Source: Candidatus Aquicultor sp.
GTDB lineage: Bacteria; Actinomycetota; Aquicultoria; Aquicultorales; Aquicultoraceae
Direction of reading: 5' to 3'
NCBI GenBank assembly: GCA_030682615.1
Contig: JAUXNY010000084.1
Span: 1 to 35,198 of the forward strand
Length of the DNA stretch: 35,198 nt
Part shown: positions 15,444 through 24,661 of the stretch, one piece after another
Layout: each line of letters begins with the position of its first letter
Numbering within the stretch: the stretch's first letter is position 1
Notes under the pieces: model-generated
The model's database searches: none
What the model saw: the letters and a program-made list of their open reading frames with translations, nothing else
What the model was told of the DNA's origin: nothing
Position numbers and translations under genes: made by a program

Positions 15444-16406
15444 ATGGCTAAACCATATTTCGGCGGGCAGGCGGTCATCGAAGGCGTAATGATGAAAGGG
15501 CCTAAGCATTGGAGCCTTGCCGTCCGCTCAACCGATGACACGATTGTCTCTGTAGACGAACCATTCAAATCGATTAGCGAGCGCTGGCCTATCTTCAAGA
15601 AACCTCTTTTCAGGGGTATTGTCGTGCTAGCGGAGACCTTTGTTCTCGGCATCAAGACGATATCGCTCTCCGCGAACCTTTCGTTAGGCGAGGCGGAAGA
15701 GGAGATAAGCTCGAAAGAGATGGTGGGGACGCTGGTTCTGGCGTTCGCCCTTGTAGTCGGGCTTTTCATGGTCCTCCCGTTTTATTTGACGAGGACGGCG
15801 AGTGCCGTAATAGAGAACCGCTTTCTTTTCGCGCTCACCGAAGGCGTCTTTCGCATAAGCATCTTTGTCCTCTATATCCTGGTGATATCCCGCGTCAAAG
15901 ATATTCAGCGCGTATTTCAGTACCATGGCGCCGAGCACATGGTCATCCATGCGTACGAGGCGGGGGAAGAGCTTACCCCGCGGAACGCCGCCAAATACAG
16001 CCCGCTTCACATAAGATGCGGCACCGCGTTTATGCTCATAGTCATGGTCGTTGCCATCTTCAGCTTCTCGTTTTTGCCCACGACAAACGTATTGACCAGA
16101 GTCGCCGGCAAGCTTATCTTGATTCCGATAGTGGCGGGCGTTTCTTATGAGATTACGCGAATCGCGGCAAGATATGCGCATCTTTCGGTTATGAAGGCCC
16201 TGATGTGGCCGGGGTTGATGCTCCAAAAACTGACCACCGGCACTCCGGATGAGTCGCAGCTCGAAGTCGCCATCTATGCGCTCAACAACGTGCTCATAGC
16301 AGAAGGCGTGAAAGAAGCCCCGGCACCCCTGGAGGCTCCTGAATTTGACGAAACAGACGAAGAGGAGCCTGTTCCGGTCGCCGTCGACCAGACAGCAGCG
16401 ACGTAA
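15444..16406 (+). CDS. DUF1385 family integral membrane protein (YqhQ-like)
   Basis: 320 residues beginning YFGGQAVIEGVMMKGPKH, the DUF1385 signature. Four hydrophobic segments lie at about residues 93-115, 127-148, 190-212 and 218-236. Between the second and third is the conserved HGAEHMVIHAYEAG, followed by SPLHIRCGTAF; the His/Glu/Cys pattern suggests a metal site. The last about 30 residues are acidic and probably cytoplasmic. The function is not established. The gene commonly sits between rpmE and prfA in Gram-positive bacteria, suggesting a link to translation or the envelope, but that is association only. It starts at ATG 15444, 63 bp after rpmE. Confidence 0.9.
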   Translation: MAKPYFGGQAVIEGVMMKGPKHWSLAVRSTDDTIVSVDEPFKSISERWPIFKKPLFRGIVVLAETFVLGIKTISLSANLSLGEAEEEISSKEMVGTLVLAFALVVGLFMVLPFYLTRTASAVIENRFLFALTEGVFRISIFVLYILVISRVKDIQRVFQYHGAEHMVIHAYEAGEELTPRNAAKYSPLHIRCGTAFMLIVMVVAIFSFSFLPTTNVLTRVAGKLILIPIVAGVSYEITRIAARYAHLSVMKALMWPGLMLQKLTTGTPDESQLEVAIYALNNVLIAEGVKEAPAPLEAPEFDETDEEEPVPVAVDQTAAT

Positions 16407-16524
16407 TACCTGCTTTAGCGCTTATGCCCACTCCAGGCCCACGGCTCGGTTTACTGCGTCCGGCTCTTCCAGTATAATTATTAAGGTTATAGATACAGAG
16501 ATTCTGCGATTAGGTGATTAAAAC

Positions 16525-17592
16525 ATGTTCGAAAAATTACAGGAAGTCTTAGACAGGTACAACGAAATAACGGAAAATTTGAGTGACCCCGAGGTCATAG
16601 GCGACCAAAACAGGTATCGTGAACTCGCAAAGACCCATGCGAGCATGACGCCGCTTATTGTCTTGATAAACCGCCTGGATGAGCTGGAGAAGGGCGCGGC
16701 CGAGGCGAGCGAGATGCTCAAGGGAGAGCAAGACCCCGAGATGCGCGACTTTCTCCACGCCGAGTTCAACACCTTTAAAGAGAAGCGGGAGAAGGTCGAA
16801 GAAGACATCAAGTTCTTACTGGTAGCGGCGGATCCGAATGATGAGAAGGATATCCTCGTCGAGATACGGGCCGGTGCCGGCGGGGATGAGGCAAGCCTCT
16901 TTGCGGGCGAACTCTACCGCATGTATTCGCGTTACGCGGAGGCGCATAGATGGAAGACGGAGACGCTGAGCTCAAGTCCGGCCGATGTCGGCGGCTTCAA
17001 AGAGGTCATCTTTGAGATTAAAGGGAAAGGCGCGTACAGTCGCTTTAAATACGAGTCCGGCGTGCACCGGGTGCAGCGGATTCCGGTGACGGAATCGGGA
17101 GGGCGCATCCATACTTCGACAGTGACGGTAGCGGTCCTTCCGGTGGTCGAAGATGTCGAGGTCGAAATCGGTCCCAACGATGTCAAGGTCGACGTCTTTA
17201 GGTCGGGCGGCCCCGGCGGCCAGTCGGTAAACACGACCGACTCGGCGGTGCGCGTCACGCACCTGCCGACCGGGCTGGTCGTCTCCTGCCAGGACGAGAA
17301 GAGCCAGCTGCAAAACCGCGAGCGCGCGATGACGATCTTGCGCGCTAGGCTTTATGAAAAGATGATGGAAGAGCAGAACGCGGAGCTTGCGGCGGAGAGG
17401 CGCTCCCAGGTCGGGACGGGTGACCGTAGTGAGCGAATCCGTACCTTCAACTTCCCGCAAGGCAGGGTCACCGACCACCGCATATCGTATACAGTTCACA
17501 ATCTCCCCGCCATTTTAGAGGGCGAGATAGATGATATCATCGACGCGCTGGCCGCGGCCGACCGCGCGGAAAAGCTCAAACAGGTGGTGTGA
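16525..17592 (+). CDS. prfA: peptide chain release factor 1
   Basis: 355 residues. RF1 recognises UAA and UAG and releases the finished peptide. The codon-recognition tripeptide is PVT (187-189, in [15 protein letters not shown]), the PxT form that separates RF1 from the SPF of RF2. The catalytic GGQ is at 231-233 within [17 protein letters not shown], the substrate of PrmC, encoded next. The N-terminal coiled region and the C-terminal [17 protein letters not shown] are typical. Its stop TGA (17590-17592) overlaps the prmC ATG by one base. RF1 presence shows UAG and UAA are ordinary stops here, which matters for the in-frame TAA codons in lysA and prmC. Confidence 0.98.
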   Translation: MFEKLQEVLDRYNEITENLSDPEVIGDQNRYRELAKTHASMTPLIVLINRLDELEKGAAEASEMLKGEQDPEMRDFLHAEFNTFKEKREKVEEDIKFLLVAADPNDEKDILVEIRAGAGGDEASLFAGELYRMYSRYAEAHRWKTETLSSSPADVGGFKEVIFEIKGKGAYSRFKYESGVHRVQRIPVTESGGRIHTSTVTVAVLPVVEDVEVEIGPNDVKVDVFRSGGPGGQSVNTTDSAVRVTHLPTGLVVSCQDEKSQLQNRERAMTILRARLYEKMMEEQNAELAAERRSQVGTGDRSERIRTFNFPQGRVTDHRISYTVHNLPAILEGEIDDIIDALAAADRAEKLKQVV

Positions 17593-18428
17593 TGCCTTTG
17601 GCGGCCATGACCATCGGTGAGGCGATAAAACAGGCCACCCTTCAGCTGGAGGGTGGCTCTTTAATAAGCGCCCGGGTCGAAGCCGAGCGAATCGTTGGGG
17701 AGGCGCTCGGACTCGAGCGGTCCGACCTGTACTTGTATAGCGAGCAGAAGCTGACCGCGAGCGCGCAGGCCTTTATCACCAAGGCGGTGGCCGAGAGGCT
17801 CGGCGGCAGGCCGCTTCAATATATCTTAGGGCACCAGCACTTTCGTCATCTCGACTTCATCTGTCGAGAGAATGTTCTTATCCCGAGGCCGGAGACCGAG
17901 CTTCTGGTCGAGGAGGTTCTTGCCGGTCTGGACGATTTGCGTACGCTCGGAGTGCCGCTCGTGCTCGACATCGGCTCCGGTACCGGCGCAATCGCATTGA
18001 GCATCGCGCATGAAAACGGTGTTGCGCGCATCATCGCGGCGGATGTCTCGGATGAGGCGGTTGCGCTCAGCCGGGAGAACGCAGAGCGCCACGGACTGTT
18101 GGACCGCGTAACGGTGGTCCAAAGCGACCTCTTCGACGGGTTGCAGGATTACCGTCGGTGCGTCGACATAGTCGTGTCGAACCCGCCCTATATTAGAACC
18201 TCCGACCTGGACGGTCTCCAAGGTGAGGTTCGGCGGGAGCCGCGGCTCGCGCTCGACGGCGGCGTGGACGGCCTCGATTTTTACCGGGCAATAATAGAAG
18301 GGGCACCGGCGTTTCTCAAACCCGGCGGGCTGCTGTTCTTTGAGATAGGTTTTGACCAGGCGGCCGACGTCGTAGCTATCTGCGAAAAGAGCGGCAGTTT
18401 CAAAGATGACGAAGTCAGAAAAGATTAA
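17592..18428 (+). CDS. prmC: release factor glutamine N5-methyltransferase, stopped early by in-frame TAA
   Basis: PrmC methylates the GGQ glutamine of RF1 and RF2. The N-terminal helical domain, IPRPETELLVE, the SAM-binding LDIGSGTGAIALS (125-137) and the NPPY catalytic motif (197-200) are present. ATG 17592 overlaps the prfA stop; AGGTGG precedes it. As read, the protein ends after 278 residues at EVRKD. The same frame continues past TAA 18426-18428 for 12 codons (LENDRIIKARRI) to TGA 18465-18467. Family members end with KD, a residue such as Tyr or Leu, and then a DR-type final strand, so the continuation looks genuine. The extended gene would end 1 bp before the tsaC ATG. The short form would lack the last strand of the fold. 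Confidence 0.93.
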   Translation: MPLAAMTIGEAIKQATLQLEGGSLISARVEAERIVGEALGLERSDLYLYSEQKLTASAQAFITKAVAERLGGRPLQYILGHQHFRHLDFICRENVLIPRPETELLVEEVLAGLDDLRTLGVPLVLDIGSGTGAIALSIAHENGVARIIAADVSDEAVALSRENAERHGLLDRVTVVQSDLFDGLQDYRRCVDIVVSNPPYIRTSDLDGLQGEVRREPRLALDGGVDGLDFYRAIIEGAPAFLKPGGLLFFEIGFDQAADVVAICEKSGSFKDDEVRKD

Positions 18429-18468
18429 CTCGAAAACGACCGCATTATAAAAGCGCGAAGGATTTGAT

Positions 18469-19125
18469 ATGGCTACCTTTAAAGAGCAGATGACCGAATT
18501 AATTGCGGTAGACCCCGATAATCCAGCCGAAGCCGACCTTTTCGCGGCGGCGAAGGCCGCGAGCGAGGGCGCGCTAGTCGTATTCCCGACAGACACAGTT
18601 TATGGGGTTGGCACCAGCGCCCTCATCCCGGAAGCGGCGCGTGATATATATGCCGCGAAAGAGCGCCCCGCCGACAAGCCGCTTATTCTGCTCATCGCAG
18701 ACCCGGAAGATGTCTATAAGTATGTTACCGGGGTCGACGAAGTCGCCAGGGAGCTGATGCGCGCATACTGGCCGGGGGCACTGACACTTATCTTCAAGAA
18801 GTCGCCGGTTGTGCCGGCGGAGGTGACGGCGGGTGGCGACACGGTCGGCGTGCGCTGCCCCAACAATGCGGTCGCGCGGATGCTGATACGGTTAGCGGGC
18901 GTTGCTCTGGCAACGACCAGCGCGAATATCGCGGACAACCCGAGCCCGAAAAACGCGGAAGCGGCGGGAGAACAGCTTGGGGGTCGCGTCTCCTACATCA
19001 TCGACGGGGGCGAATCGGCGCTCGGCATCGAGTCGACGGTCTTGGATGTCTCGACCGCAAGACCCGAGTTGCTTCGCGAGGGCTATGTGACTTGGGACGA
19101 GTTAAAGGAAAAACTCGCGCTGTGA
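18469..19125 (+). CDS. tsaC: L-threonylcarbamoyladenylate synthase, TsaC/YrdC type
   Basis: 218 residues; makes threonylcarbamoyl-AMP from threonine, bicarbonate and ATP for t6A modification at position 37 of ANN-decoding tRNAs. The YrdC fold is marked by VVFPTDTVYGVG (about residues 37-48), KERPADKPL, YWPGALTLIF, and TTSANIADNPSP. The C-terminal Sua5 domain is absent, so this is the short TsaC form; a 15-20-residue N-terminal extension is present. The GAAGGA ribosome binding site lies inside the 12-codon extension of prmC, which is consistent with the two genes having abutted. Threonine for the reaction comes from the pathway encoded upstream. Confidence 0.95.
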   Translation: MATFKEQMTELIAVDPDNPAEADLFAAAKAASEGALVVFPTDTVYGVGTSALIPEAARDIYAAKERPADKPLILLIADPEDVYKYVTGVDEVARELMRAYWPGALTLIFKKSPVVPAEVTAGGDTVGVRCPNNAVARMLIRLAGVALATTSANIADNPSPKNAEAAGEQLGGRVSYIIDGGESALGIESTVLDVSTARPELLREGYVTWDELKEKLAL

Positions 19126-19239
19126 GGCTGCCCTTTACACGGCCGTAAGCAGCAGGTATCCTTTTTATCAGGGATTTATTGGCGGTGCGGGCACGTGCGC
19201 CGCTTTACAGAACGTATAGCTTGGAAAGGCGGTAGAGGT

Positions 19240-19698
19240 GTGAAGGTCGTAATAGGGTCCGACCACGCTGGATATGATTTAAAAGAAGAGCTCAAAGACG
19301 TGCTCAAAGAAGAGGGCGTCGAGTTTTTGGATGTCGGCACCATCAACGGCGACGACTCCGTCGACTACCCGGACTTCGCCGAAATGGTGGCGCTAAAAGT
19401 CGTCGGAGGGGAGTACGACCGCGGGGTCATCGTATGTGGTACCGGGGTCGGAGTGGCAATCGCCGCGAACAAAGTCAAAGGAGTCCGCGCGGCAAACTGC
19501 AATGAAACAGTATCCGCGCGCTTTAGCCGCGAGCACAACGACGCCAATATCCTCACCCTGGGGTCGAGGATAATAGGCGGGGCGGTCGCGATAGAGATAT
19601 TGAAAGTATGGTTAGCTGCCGGCTTCGAAGGCGGTAGACACGCCCGACGGGTCGAGAAGATAAGCATGATAGAGGAACGAGCAGGAGTGAGCGAATGA
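19240..19698 (+). CDS. rpiB: ribose-5-phosphate isomerase B
   Basis: 152 residues, interconverting ribose 5-phosphate and ribulose 5-phosphate. The start is set at GTG 19240, giving the family N-terminus [18 protein letters not shown]; the frame is open 15 codons further to GTG 19195, but those residues (MRRFTERIAWKGGRG) do not resemble the family. AAAGGCGG lies 8-9 nt upstream. The general base is C66 in VCGTGVG; D8, H9 and the phosphate-binding [15 protein letters not shown] are present. Its TGA overlaps the glyA ATG as ATGA. With the upstream transaldolase it supplies pentose-phosphate reactions. Confidence 0.95.
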   Translation: MKVVIGSDHAGYDLKEELKDVLKEEGVEFLDVGTINGDDSVDYPDFAEMVALKVVGGEYDRGVIVCGTGVGVAIAANKVKGVRAANCNETVSARFSREHNDANILTLGSRIIGGAVAIEILKVWLAAGFEGGRHARRVEKISMIEERAGVSE

Positions 19699-20948
19699 CA
19701 TTAAGGGAAAGCGATTCGGAAATATGGCAGGCCATCCAGGACGAGGTTGAGCGCCAGCGGCACACCCTCGACCTTATCGCGTCTGAAAACTATGTGAGTG
19801 AGGATGTAATCGAAGCGCAGGCTTCGGTCATGACAAATAAATACGCCGAAGGCTACCCCGGACACCGCTATTACGGCGGTTGCACGCATGTCGATACGGC
19901 GGAGACGATAGCTTGCCGGCGCGCCAAGGAACTCTTCGGCGCGGAGTACGCCAATGTCCAGCCACACTCGGGCGCCCAGGCAAACACAGCGATTTACCTG
20001 GCGCTGCTCAAGCCGGGCGATACGGTCATGGGCTTGATGCTCCCGCACGGCGGCCACCTTACCCACGGCAGCCCGGCCAATATCTCGGGCCAGATATATA
20101 ACTTCGTCGCTTACGGGGTCAACCCCGAGACGGAGCAGATGGATTACGATGAGATTCGAAAGATTGCCTGTGAGAATAAGCCCCGCATGATCGTCACAGG
20201 CGCGAGCGCTTATCCGCGCATCATAGATTTCGAAGCATTCCGCTCGATAGCCGACGAGGTCGACGCATATCTTATGGTCGATATGGCGCATATCGCGGGA
20301 TTAGTAGCAGCCGGGGTTCACCCGAGCCCCGTACCCCATAGCGATGTGGTATCGACCACGACGCACAAGACGTTGCGCGGCCCGCGCGGCGGTTTGATTC
20401 TGGCGCGCGAGAAGTACGGTAAAGCGCTGGATAAGGCGGTCTTTCCGGGGACGCAGGGCGGCCCCATGATGCATACGATAGCGGCTAAAGCGGTCTGCTT
20501 CAAAGAGGCCATGGCCGGTGATTTTAAGACCTACGCCGAGCAGGTCGTGATTAACGCGCGCGCAATGGCCGAGGTCTTAGCGGCGCGCGGGTTTCGGATA
20601 TGCTCCGGCGGCACCGATACACACCTAATGCTAGTCGATTTGACGAGCAAAGGGATAACCGGAGCAGATGCCGAACAAGAGCTTGGAATGGTCGGTATCG
20701 TCGCCAACAAAAACACCATCCCGTTCGAGACGCGAAGCGCCTCGGTCACGAGCGGCATCCGCTTAGGTACGCCGGCGATTACGACCCGTGGTTTAAAGGA
20801 AGACGAGACCCGATTTCTGGCAAACCTTATCGCGGACACCCTCGAGAGCATGGGCGATGAGAGGGTGCACGGGAGGGTCGCGGCCGAGGTAAAGCGGCTG
20901 TGCGAAGAGCACCCTGTCTACAGCAACCTCGCTGCCGTAGGGCGCTAG
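19695..20948 (+). CDS. glyA: serine hydroxymethyltransferase
   Basis: 417-residue fold-type I PLP enzyme that converts serine and tetrahydrofolate to glycine and methylene-THF. [27 protein letters not shown]-type sequence at 29-56 is the hallmark N-terminus; the PLP lysine is K225 in [36 protein letters not shown] precedes it, and [10 protein letters not shown] is near the end. ATG 19695 overlaps the rpiB stop by 4 bp. Methylene-THF feeds thymidylate synthesis; the dCMP deaminase gene next door supplies dUMP for the same reaction, a plausible functional pairing. Normal in length and motifs. Confidence 0.98.
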   Translation: MTLRESDSEIWQAIQDEVERQRHTLDLIASENYVSEDVIEAQASVMTNKYAEGYPGHRYYGGCTHVDTAETIACRRAKELFGAEYANVQPHSGAQANTAIYLALLKPGDTVMGLMLPHGGHLTHGSPANISGQIYNFVAYGVNPETEQMDYDEIRKIACENKPRMIVTGASAYPRIIDFEAFRSIADEVDAYLMVDMAHIAGLVAAGVHPSPVPHSDVVSTTTHKTLRGPRGGLILAREKYGKALDKAVFPGTQGGPMMHTIAAKAVCFKEAMAGDFKTYAEQVVINARAMAEVLAARGFRICSGGTDTHLMLVDLTSKGITGADAEQELGMVGIVANKNTIPFETRSASVTSGIRLGTPAITTRGLKEDETRFLANLIADTLESMGDERVHGRVAAEVKRLCEEHPVYSNLAAVGR

Positions 20949-20984
20949 ATAATTTCTAATAACAGGATAATCGACCGTAACGGC

Positions 20985-21013
20985 AGGTGGCGCGTCGGAT
21001 AGGTGGCGCGTCG
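20985..21013 (+). repeat. short tandem direct repeat before comEB
   Basis: AGGTGGCGCGTCG occurs twice (20985-20997 and 21001-21013), separated by GAT. It lies in the 101-bp gap between glyA and the deaminase gene. A slippage product or a binding site is possible; no function is inferred. Confidence 0.6.
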
Positions 21014-21049
21014 ACCCGAAAAGCGTTGTAAAGACTGGGAGGCGCTGGG

Positions 21050-21565
21050 ATGAGCATGGACTATGATGTCGAGGAGAGCGGCCTGCCTCTTTCGGAGCCG
21101 GATTCTGACTTGAGGCCCTCGTGGAACGAGTATTTTTTAAACATCACTAAGCAGGTTGCGCAACGCGCGACATGTGTCAGGCGAAAAGTCGGGGCGCTCC
21201 TCGTGCGCGATAAGCGCATCCTTGCGACCGGCTACAACGGTGCGCCGTCAGGTGTCCGGCACTGTATAGACATCGGCTGCTTGCGTGAGATCCAGGGTAT
21301 CGCATCGGGTGAGCGTCATGAACTCTGCCGCGGCCTTCACGCCGAGCAGAACGCGCTTATTCAGGCGGCGCTCTACGGTATCGCGGTCGGGGGTGCGACG
21401 ATTTATTGCACTCACCAACCGTGTGTGCTCTGTGCTAAGATGCTGATTAACGCGGGCATTAAAGAGATATTTTTTGAGCAAGGTTACCCCGACCTTCTTG
21501 CGCAAGAGTTGCTTCAAGAGGCTGGGGTCAGGCTTTTGCAGATTTCCTTTGACAGCGGTATCTGA
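21050..21565 (+). CDS. comEB: dCMP deaminase (ComEB-like)
   Basis: 171-residue zinc-dependent cytidine-deaminase-fold protein. Zinc ligands are visible as HAEQN (H97, proton-relay E99) and PCVLC (C125, C128); the substrate loop [25 protein letters not shown] is typical of deoxycytidylate deaminase. It deaminates dCMP to dUMP for thymidylate synthesis. An N-terminal stretch of about 22 residues (acidic, [10 protein letters not shown]...) precedes the domain start PSWNEYF and may be a real extension; ATG 21050 has GGGAGG about 10 nt upstream. It is the last gene before the atp operon promoter. Confidence 0.95.
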   Translation: MSMDYDVEESGLPLSEPDSDLRPSWNEYFLNITKQVAQRATCVRRKVGALLVRDKRILATGYNGAPSGVRHCIDIGCLREIQGIASGERHELCRGLHAEQNALIQAALYGIAVGGATIYCTHQPCVLCAKMLINAGIKEIFFEQGYPDLLAQELLQEAGVRLLQISFDSGI

Positions 21566-21618
21566 TAATATTTTGATTATTAATTAGCGATATGGGGCAG
21601 AATCTGGCAATCAAGCTA

Positions 21619-21647
21619 TTGCATGAGCCTATGATTTACTTTATTAT
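21619..21647 (+). promoter_or_regulatory. promoter of the ATP synthase operon
   Basis: TTGCAT (21619-21624), a 17-bp spacer, TATTAT (21642-21647). The start site would be near 21654, about 20 nt before the first ATG of the operon. Confidence 0.6.
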
Positions 21648-21673
21648 AGTTCAAGGACCGGTGTTCGTAATAA

Positions 21674-22078
21674 ATGTTACAATCTGATGATGACCGCTGG
21701 CCTATGTGGGAGACTCGACACGCTTCGGATGAAGACGTCGAGAGAACCGGCAAAGGCGAAGCGGTCGAAAAAAAACCAACCGAACACAAGGAATCTGACA
21801 AGAAAATAACGACAAGCAAGGACGTTAATTCGAGGAAAGCCAACTCGTCAAAGCGTGAGTTGATAAAGCTTGGGCATCTTGGGACCGAGCTTTTGGCCGC
21901 TGTTCTAGTCGGTACGCTCATAGGTTGGGCGATAGGACGGCTAGTGCCCCGATACGCGACAGCCATCATGTTGGTGAGCATCATTCTCGGCGCAGCAGCC
22001 GGTTTCTTGAATATCTACAGAGCGGTCATCGAGATGGAGCAAGAAGAGGAGCGCCAAAAACGTGACTTCTCTGAGTAG
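21674..22078 (+). CDS. AtpZ/AtpI-family membrane protein at the head of the atp operon
   Basis: 134 residues. The first about 65 are charged and low-complexity (many Lys, Glu, Ser). Two hydrophobic helices follow: about 73-91 (LGTELLAAVLVGTLIGWAI) and 96-115 (YATAIMLVSIILGAAAGFL), and then a charged tail. This hairpin with GTELLAAVLVGTLIGWAIG matches the AtpZ/F0F1-ATPase accessory family, proposed to help assemble the c-ring or move Mg2+/Ca2+. The start is uncertain: ATG 21674 lacks a clear ribosome binding site and lies only about 20 nt after the predicted transcription start. Its end overlaps the next gene by 17 bp. Confidence 0.8.
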   Translation: MLQSDDDRWPMWETRHASDEDVERTGKGEAVEKKPTEHKESDKKITTSKDVNSRKANSSKRELIKLGHLGTELLAAVLVGTLIGWAIGRLVPRYATAIMLVSIILGAAAGFLNIYRAVIEMEQEEERQKRDFSE

Positions 22079-22463
22079 GAAACGTCCAAGCCCACGGTAC
22101 AAATCTCTTTTCGATACTGGGGCGATTTTACTGCATGGCTTGCCATTCTGGATAGCAGCGCCTATTATAGGATGGTATATCGACGGGTGGCTCGGGCTCA
22201 AAAGCTCGCTCATCGGGCTTCTTATACTCGGTCTATATGTAGGAAGTACAGTCACTGTCGCCAAAAAGTCCCAGAAGATATCCGCTAAGAAAGCGGTCGC
22301 CTTTGCAGTAGGCGGCTTTTGGGTACGACTCATCGGTCTTTGGATAGTCGTTTTTTCATTGTCTCGTTTTCTTGAGTTTAACCTGACGCTGCTGCTCTTA
22401 ACGGTAGCAGTCGGATTCACTGTGGTATTGGCCATGAGCGTTAAGAACTGGCTGCGGGATTAA
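22062..22463 (+). CDS. ATP synthase subunit I-like membrane protein (AtpI type)
   Basis: 133 residues with four predicted transmembrane segments at roughly 20-38, 44-60, 80-100 and 106-125, and a basic N-terminus. The size, topology and position directly before atpB fit the AtpI/ATP synthase I family, thought to assist c-ring assembly. Sequence identity is weak, as is normal for this family. GTG 22062 lies 17 bp inside the preceding gene, and GAGGAG about 10 nt upstream can serve as ribosome binding site. The pair of AtpZ-like and AtpI-like genes before atpB is a common arrangement. Confidence 0.75.
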   Translation: MTSLSRKRPSPRYKSLFDTGAILLHGLPFWIAAPIIGWYIDGWLGLKSSLIGLLILGLYVGSTVTVAKKSQKISAKKAVAFAVGGFWVRLIGLWIVVFSLSRFLEFNLTLLLLTVAVGFTVVLAMSVKNWLRD

Positions 22464-22494
22464 TGTTTGATCCAAAACAGGAAAGGAGCGATAC

Positions 22495-23334
22495 ATGTCA
22501 GCAGAACAAGCAGCTACGGCCGAGCATTCGGCTGAAGGCGGCGGCTCGATAATGTCTCATATACTTGAGGAGTTTAGCCTGACAAACGAGCATGCCTATC
22601 AATTCTTCGGAATCCCATTGCCACACGGCTCCGGTATGCATTTTTTCGGCCTTGATTTTTCTATAAATAAAGCAGTCGTCGTGGTATGGTTGGCAACATT
22701 TCTAACGATTGGCCTTGTCTGGTACACAGGTAGGGGCGGAGGACTCGTCGCGAGAGGTCGGCTTAGGAATCTTGTCGAAGCGATCGTGCAATTCATCAAG
22801 GTCGACATCGTTGACGCGAATATCGGGGCTCACGAGGGCAAGAAATGGTTGCCGTTTATCGGTAGTCTATTCTTCTTGATTCTCTTCAGCAATCTCCTCG
22901 GGCTTATTCCAGGCTCGAACTCCCCGACCAGCAACATCAACATGACCGCAACGCTCGCGATCATCGTCTTCCTCACCTTTGTGGGTGCGGGAATGGTGAA
23001 ACAGGGGCCGTTCGCGTATATGAAGAACCTGGCTCCGCACGGTATGCCGGGATGGCTCTACGTCATCCTTTATCCATTAGAGATATTCAGTCAGCTTGCT
23101 AAACCGCTCTCGCTGGCCTTGCGACTCTTTGCCAACCTGCTGGCGGGGCATATACTCATTCTGTCTTTGCTCGCTCTGATAATCATGTCCGGCAGTATCA
23201 TCGTCGCACCTATCCCATTCGCATTCTCCATTATCATGTATGCGTTTGAGATATTTGTCTCTTTTATCCAGGCGTATATATTCGCCGTATTGTCCGCGAT
23301 ATATATTGGTGCAGCTATCCATCCTGAACACTAG
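22495..23334 (+). CDS. atpB: ATP synthase Fo subunit a
   Basis: 279 residues, the stator half-channel subunit of the proton path. The essential arginine is R210 in PLSLALRLFANLLAGHI. Five to six membrane helices are visible, starting near residue 60 (AVVVVWLATFLTIGLVW). The N-terminus is about 45 residues of soluble sequence. FSNLLGLIPGSNSPTSNINMT is the conserved loop and helix. ATG 22495 has AGGAAAGGAG upstream. Second from the head of the structural genes; no anomaly. Confidence 0.97.
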   Translation: MSAEQAATAEHSAEGGGSIMSHILEEFSLTNEHAYQFFGIPLPHGSGMHFFGLDFSINKAVVVVWLATFLTIGLVWYTGRGGGLVARGRLRNLVEAIVQFIKVDIVDANIGAHEGKKWLPFIGSLFFLILFSNLLGLIPGSNSPTSNINMTATLAIIVFLTFVGAGMVKQGPFAYMKNLAPHGMPGWLYVILYPLEIFSQLAKPLSLALRLFANLLAGHILILSLLALIIMSGSIIVAPIPFAFSIIMYAFEIFVSFIQAYIFAVLSAIYIGAAIHPEH

Positions 23335-23340
23335 GATTAA

Positions 23341-23583
<243 letters not shown>

Positions 23584-23625
23584 GAAACGGGCTGAACTTT
23601 TCTGGAAGGAGTAAGTGGGTTACGG

Positions 23626-24114
23626 ATGATTGAATTAAACCAACCACTGATAATCTATGTGACTTTAGCATTCATCGTGTTGGTGATTGCTTTAGCCAAA
23701 TTTGGTTTCGGCCCCATCGTAAACATGTTGGATGAGCGCGAGAAGACGATACGCGAATCCATCGAGCAGGCGGAGAACGCTCGGCTTGAGGCAGAGCGCA
23801 TGCTCAAAGGTTATGAGGAGAAATTGGCCGAGGCACGTGCCGAGGCGCATAAAATCATCGCCGAAGGCAAGCAACTTGGCGAAAATCTTAGAGCTGAGAT
23901 TAAAACCAAAGCTGATGAAGAGGTCAAGCTTATGATCGCGAAAGCGGAAGACCAGATCAACCGCGATGTAGAGCAGGCGATCAAAGAGCTAAGGACGGAG
24001 GTAGGCGACCTTAGCGTTACCTTGGCCGCAAAAGTAATCGAGAAAGAGCTGGATAAAGCTGCGCATGAGCAGCTTATCGAGAGCTATCTAAGTGAAGTAG
24101 GTCATATCTCATGA
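23626..24114 (+). CDS. atpF: ATP synthase Fo subunit b
   Basis: 162 residues. One N-terminal membrane helix (about 8-27, IIYVTLAFIVLVIALAKFGF) is followed by a long charged coiled coil rich in Glu, Ala, Lys and Arg (about 38-150), the peripheral stalk. MLDEREKTIRESIEQAENA is the typical start of the dimerisation region. It is a single b subunit, unlike the fused b-delta protein of mycobacteria. The last 4 bp overlap atpH (ATGA). GGAAGGAG lies about 14 nt before ATG 23626. Confidence 0.96.
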   Translation: MIELNQPLIIYVTLAFIVLVIALAKFGFGPIVNMLDEREKTIRESIEQAENARLEAERMLKGYEEKLAEARAEAHKIIAEGKQLGENLRAEIKTKADEEVKLMIAKAEDQINRDVEQAIKELRTEVGDLSVTLAAKVIEKELDKAAHEQLIESYLSEVGHIS

Positions 24115-24650
24115 GAGACGGACACGTAGCGAAGGAGTATGCGGAAGCGCTATTTGAAGCAGCGTTAAATGATAACGCGCTTGAGAAAGTCGCCAAAGAG
24201 GTCGAACTCGTGGGCGAGCTTCTCACCGACCCGGAGTTCGAAGGGTATTTTCAGTCGGCAAAAGTTGGCGGTGAGCAGAAGAAGAGCGTTTTTAATAAAG
24301 TCTTTCTACATGAAGTATCGGTTATGACGCGCAACTTTTTCTGGATACTCTTCGACAACGGTAGGGAGAACTTGTTCTTAGCGATTCGCGACGAGTTTGA
24401 CCGCCTATTGGACGAGCAGCAAAAGCGGGTTATGGCCCGGGTCATCACAGCGATACCGCTCTCCGATGACCTGCGAGCGAAAATCCAAGCTAAGCTCGAA
24501 GAATCTACCAAGAGAGAAGTAATACTTGAAACCGTTGTCGACCCGACAATTCACGGCGGAATGATGGTCTACGCGAATGGGCAGATCGTCGACGCCAGCG
24601 TAAAATCACGTTTAAGCGACTTACGCGACAGGCTAATTCAAGCGCGGTAA
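24111..24650 (+). CDS. atpH: ATP synthase F1 subunit delta
   Basis: 179 residues, the stalk cap that joins F1 alpha to the b stalk. The N-terminal six-helix domain begins [13 protein letters not shown]. The C-terminal OSCP signature is visible as [34 protein letters not shown]-type sequence (about 139-172). The ATG overlaps the atpF stop, indicating coupling. Separate from atpF, the usual situation outside Mycobacteriales. Confidence 0.96.
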   Translation: MRDGHVAKEYAEALFEAALNDNALEKVAKEVELVGELLTDPEFEGYFQSAKVGGEQKKSVFNKVFLHEVSVMTRNFFWILFDNGRENLFLAIRDEFDRLLDEQQKRVMARVITAIPLSDDLRAKIQAKLEESTKREVILETVVDPTIHGGMMVYANGQIVDASVKSRLSDLRDRLIQAR

Positions 24651-24661
24651 GGAGTAGGTTT

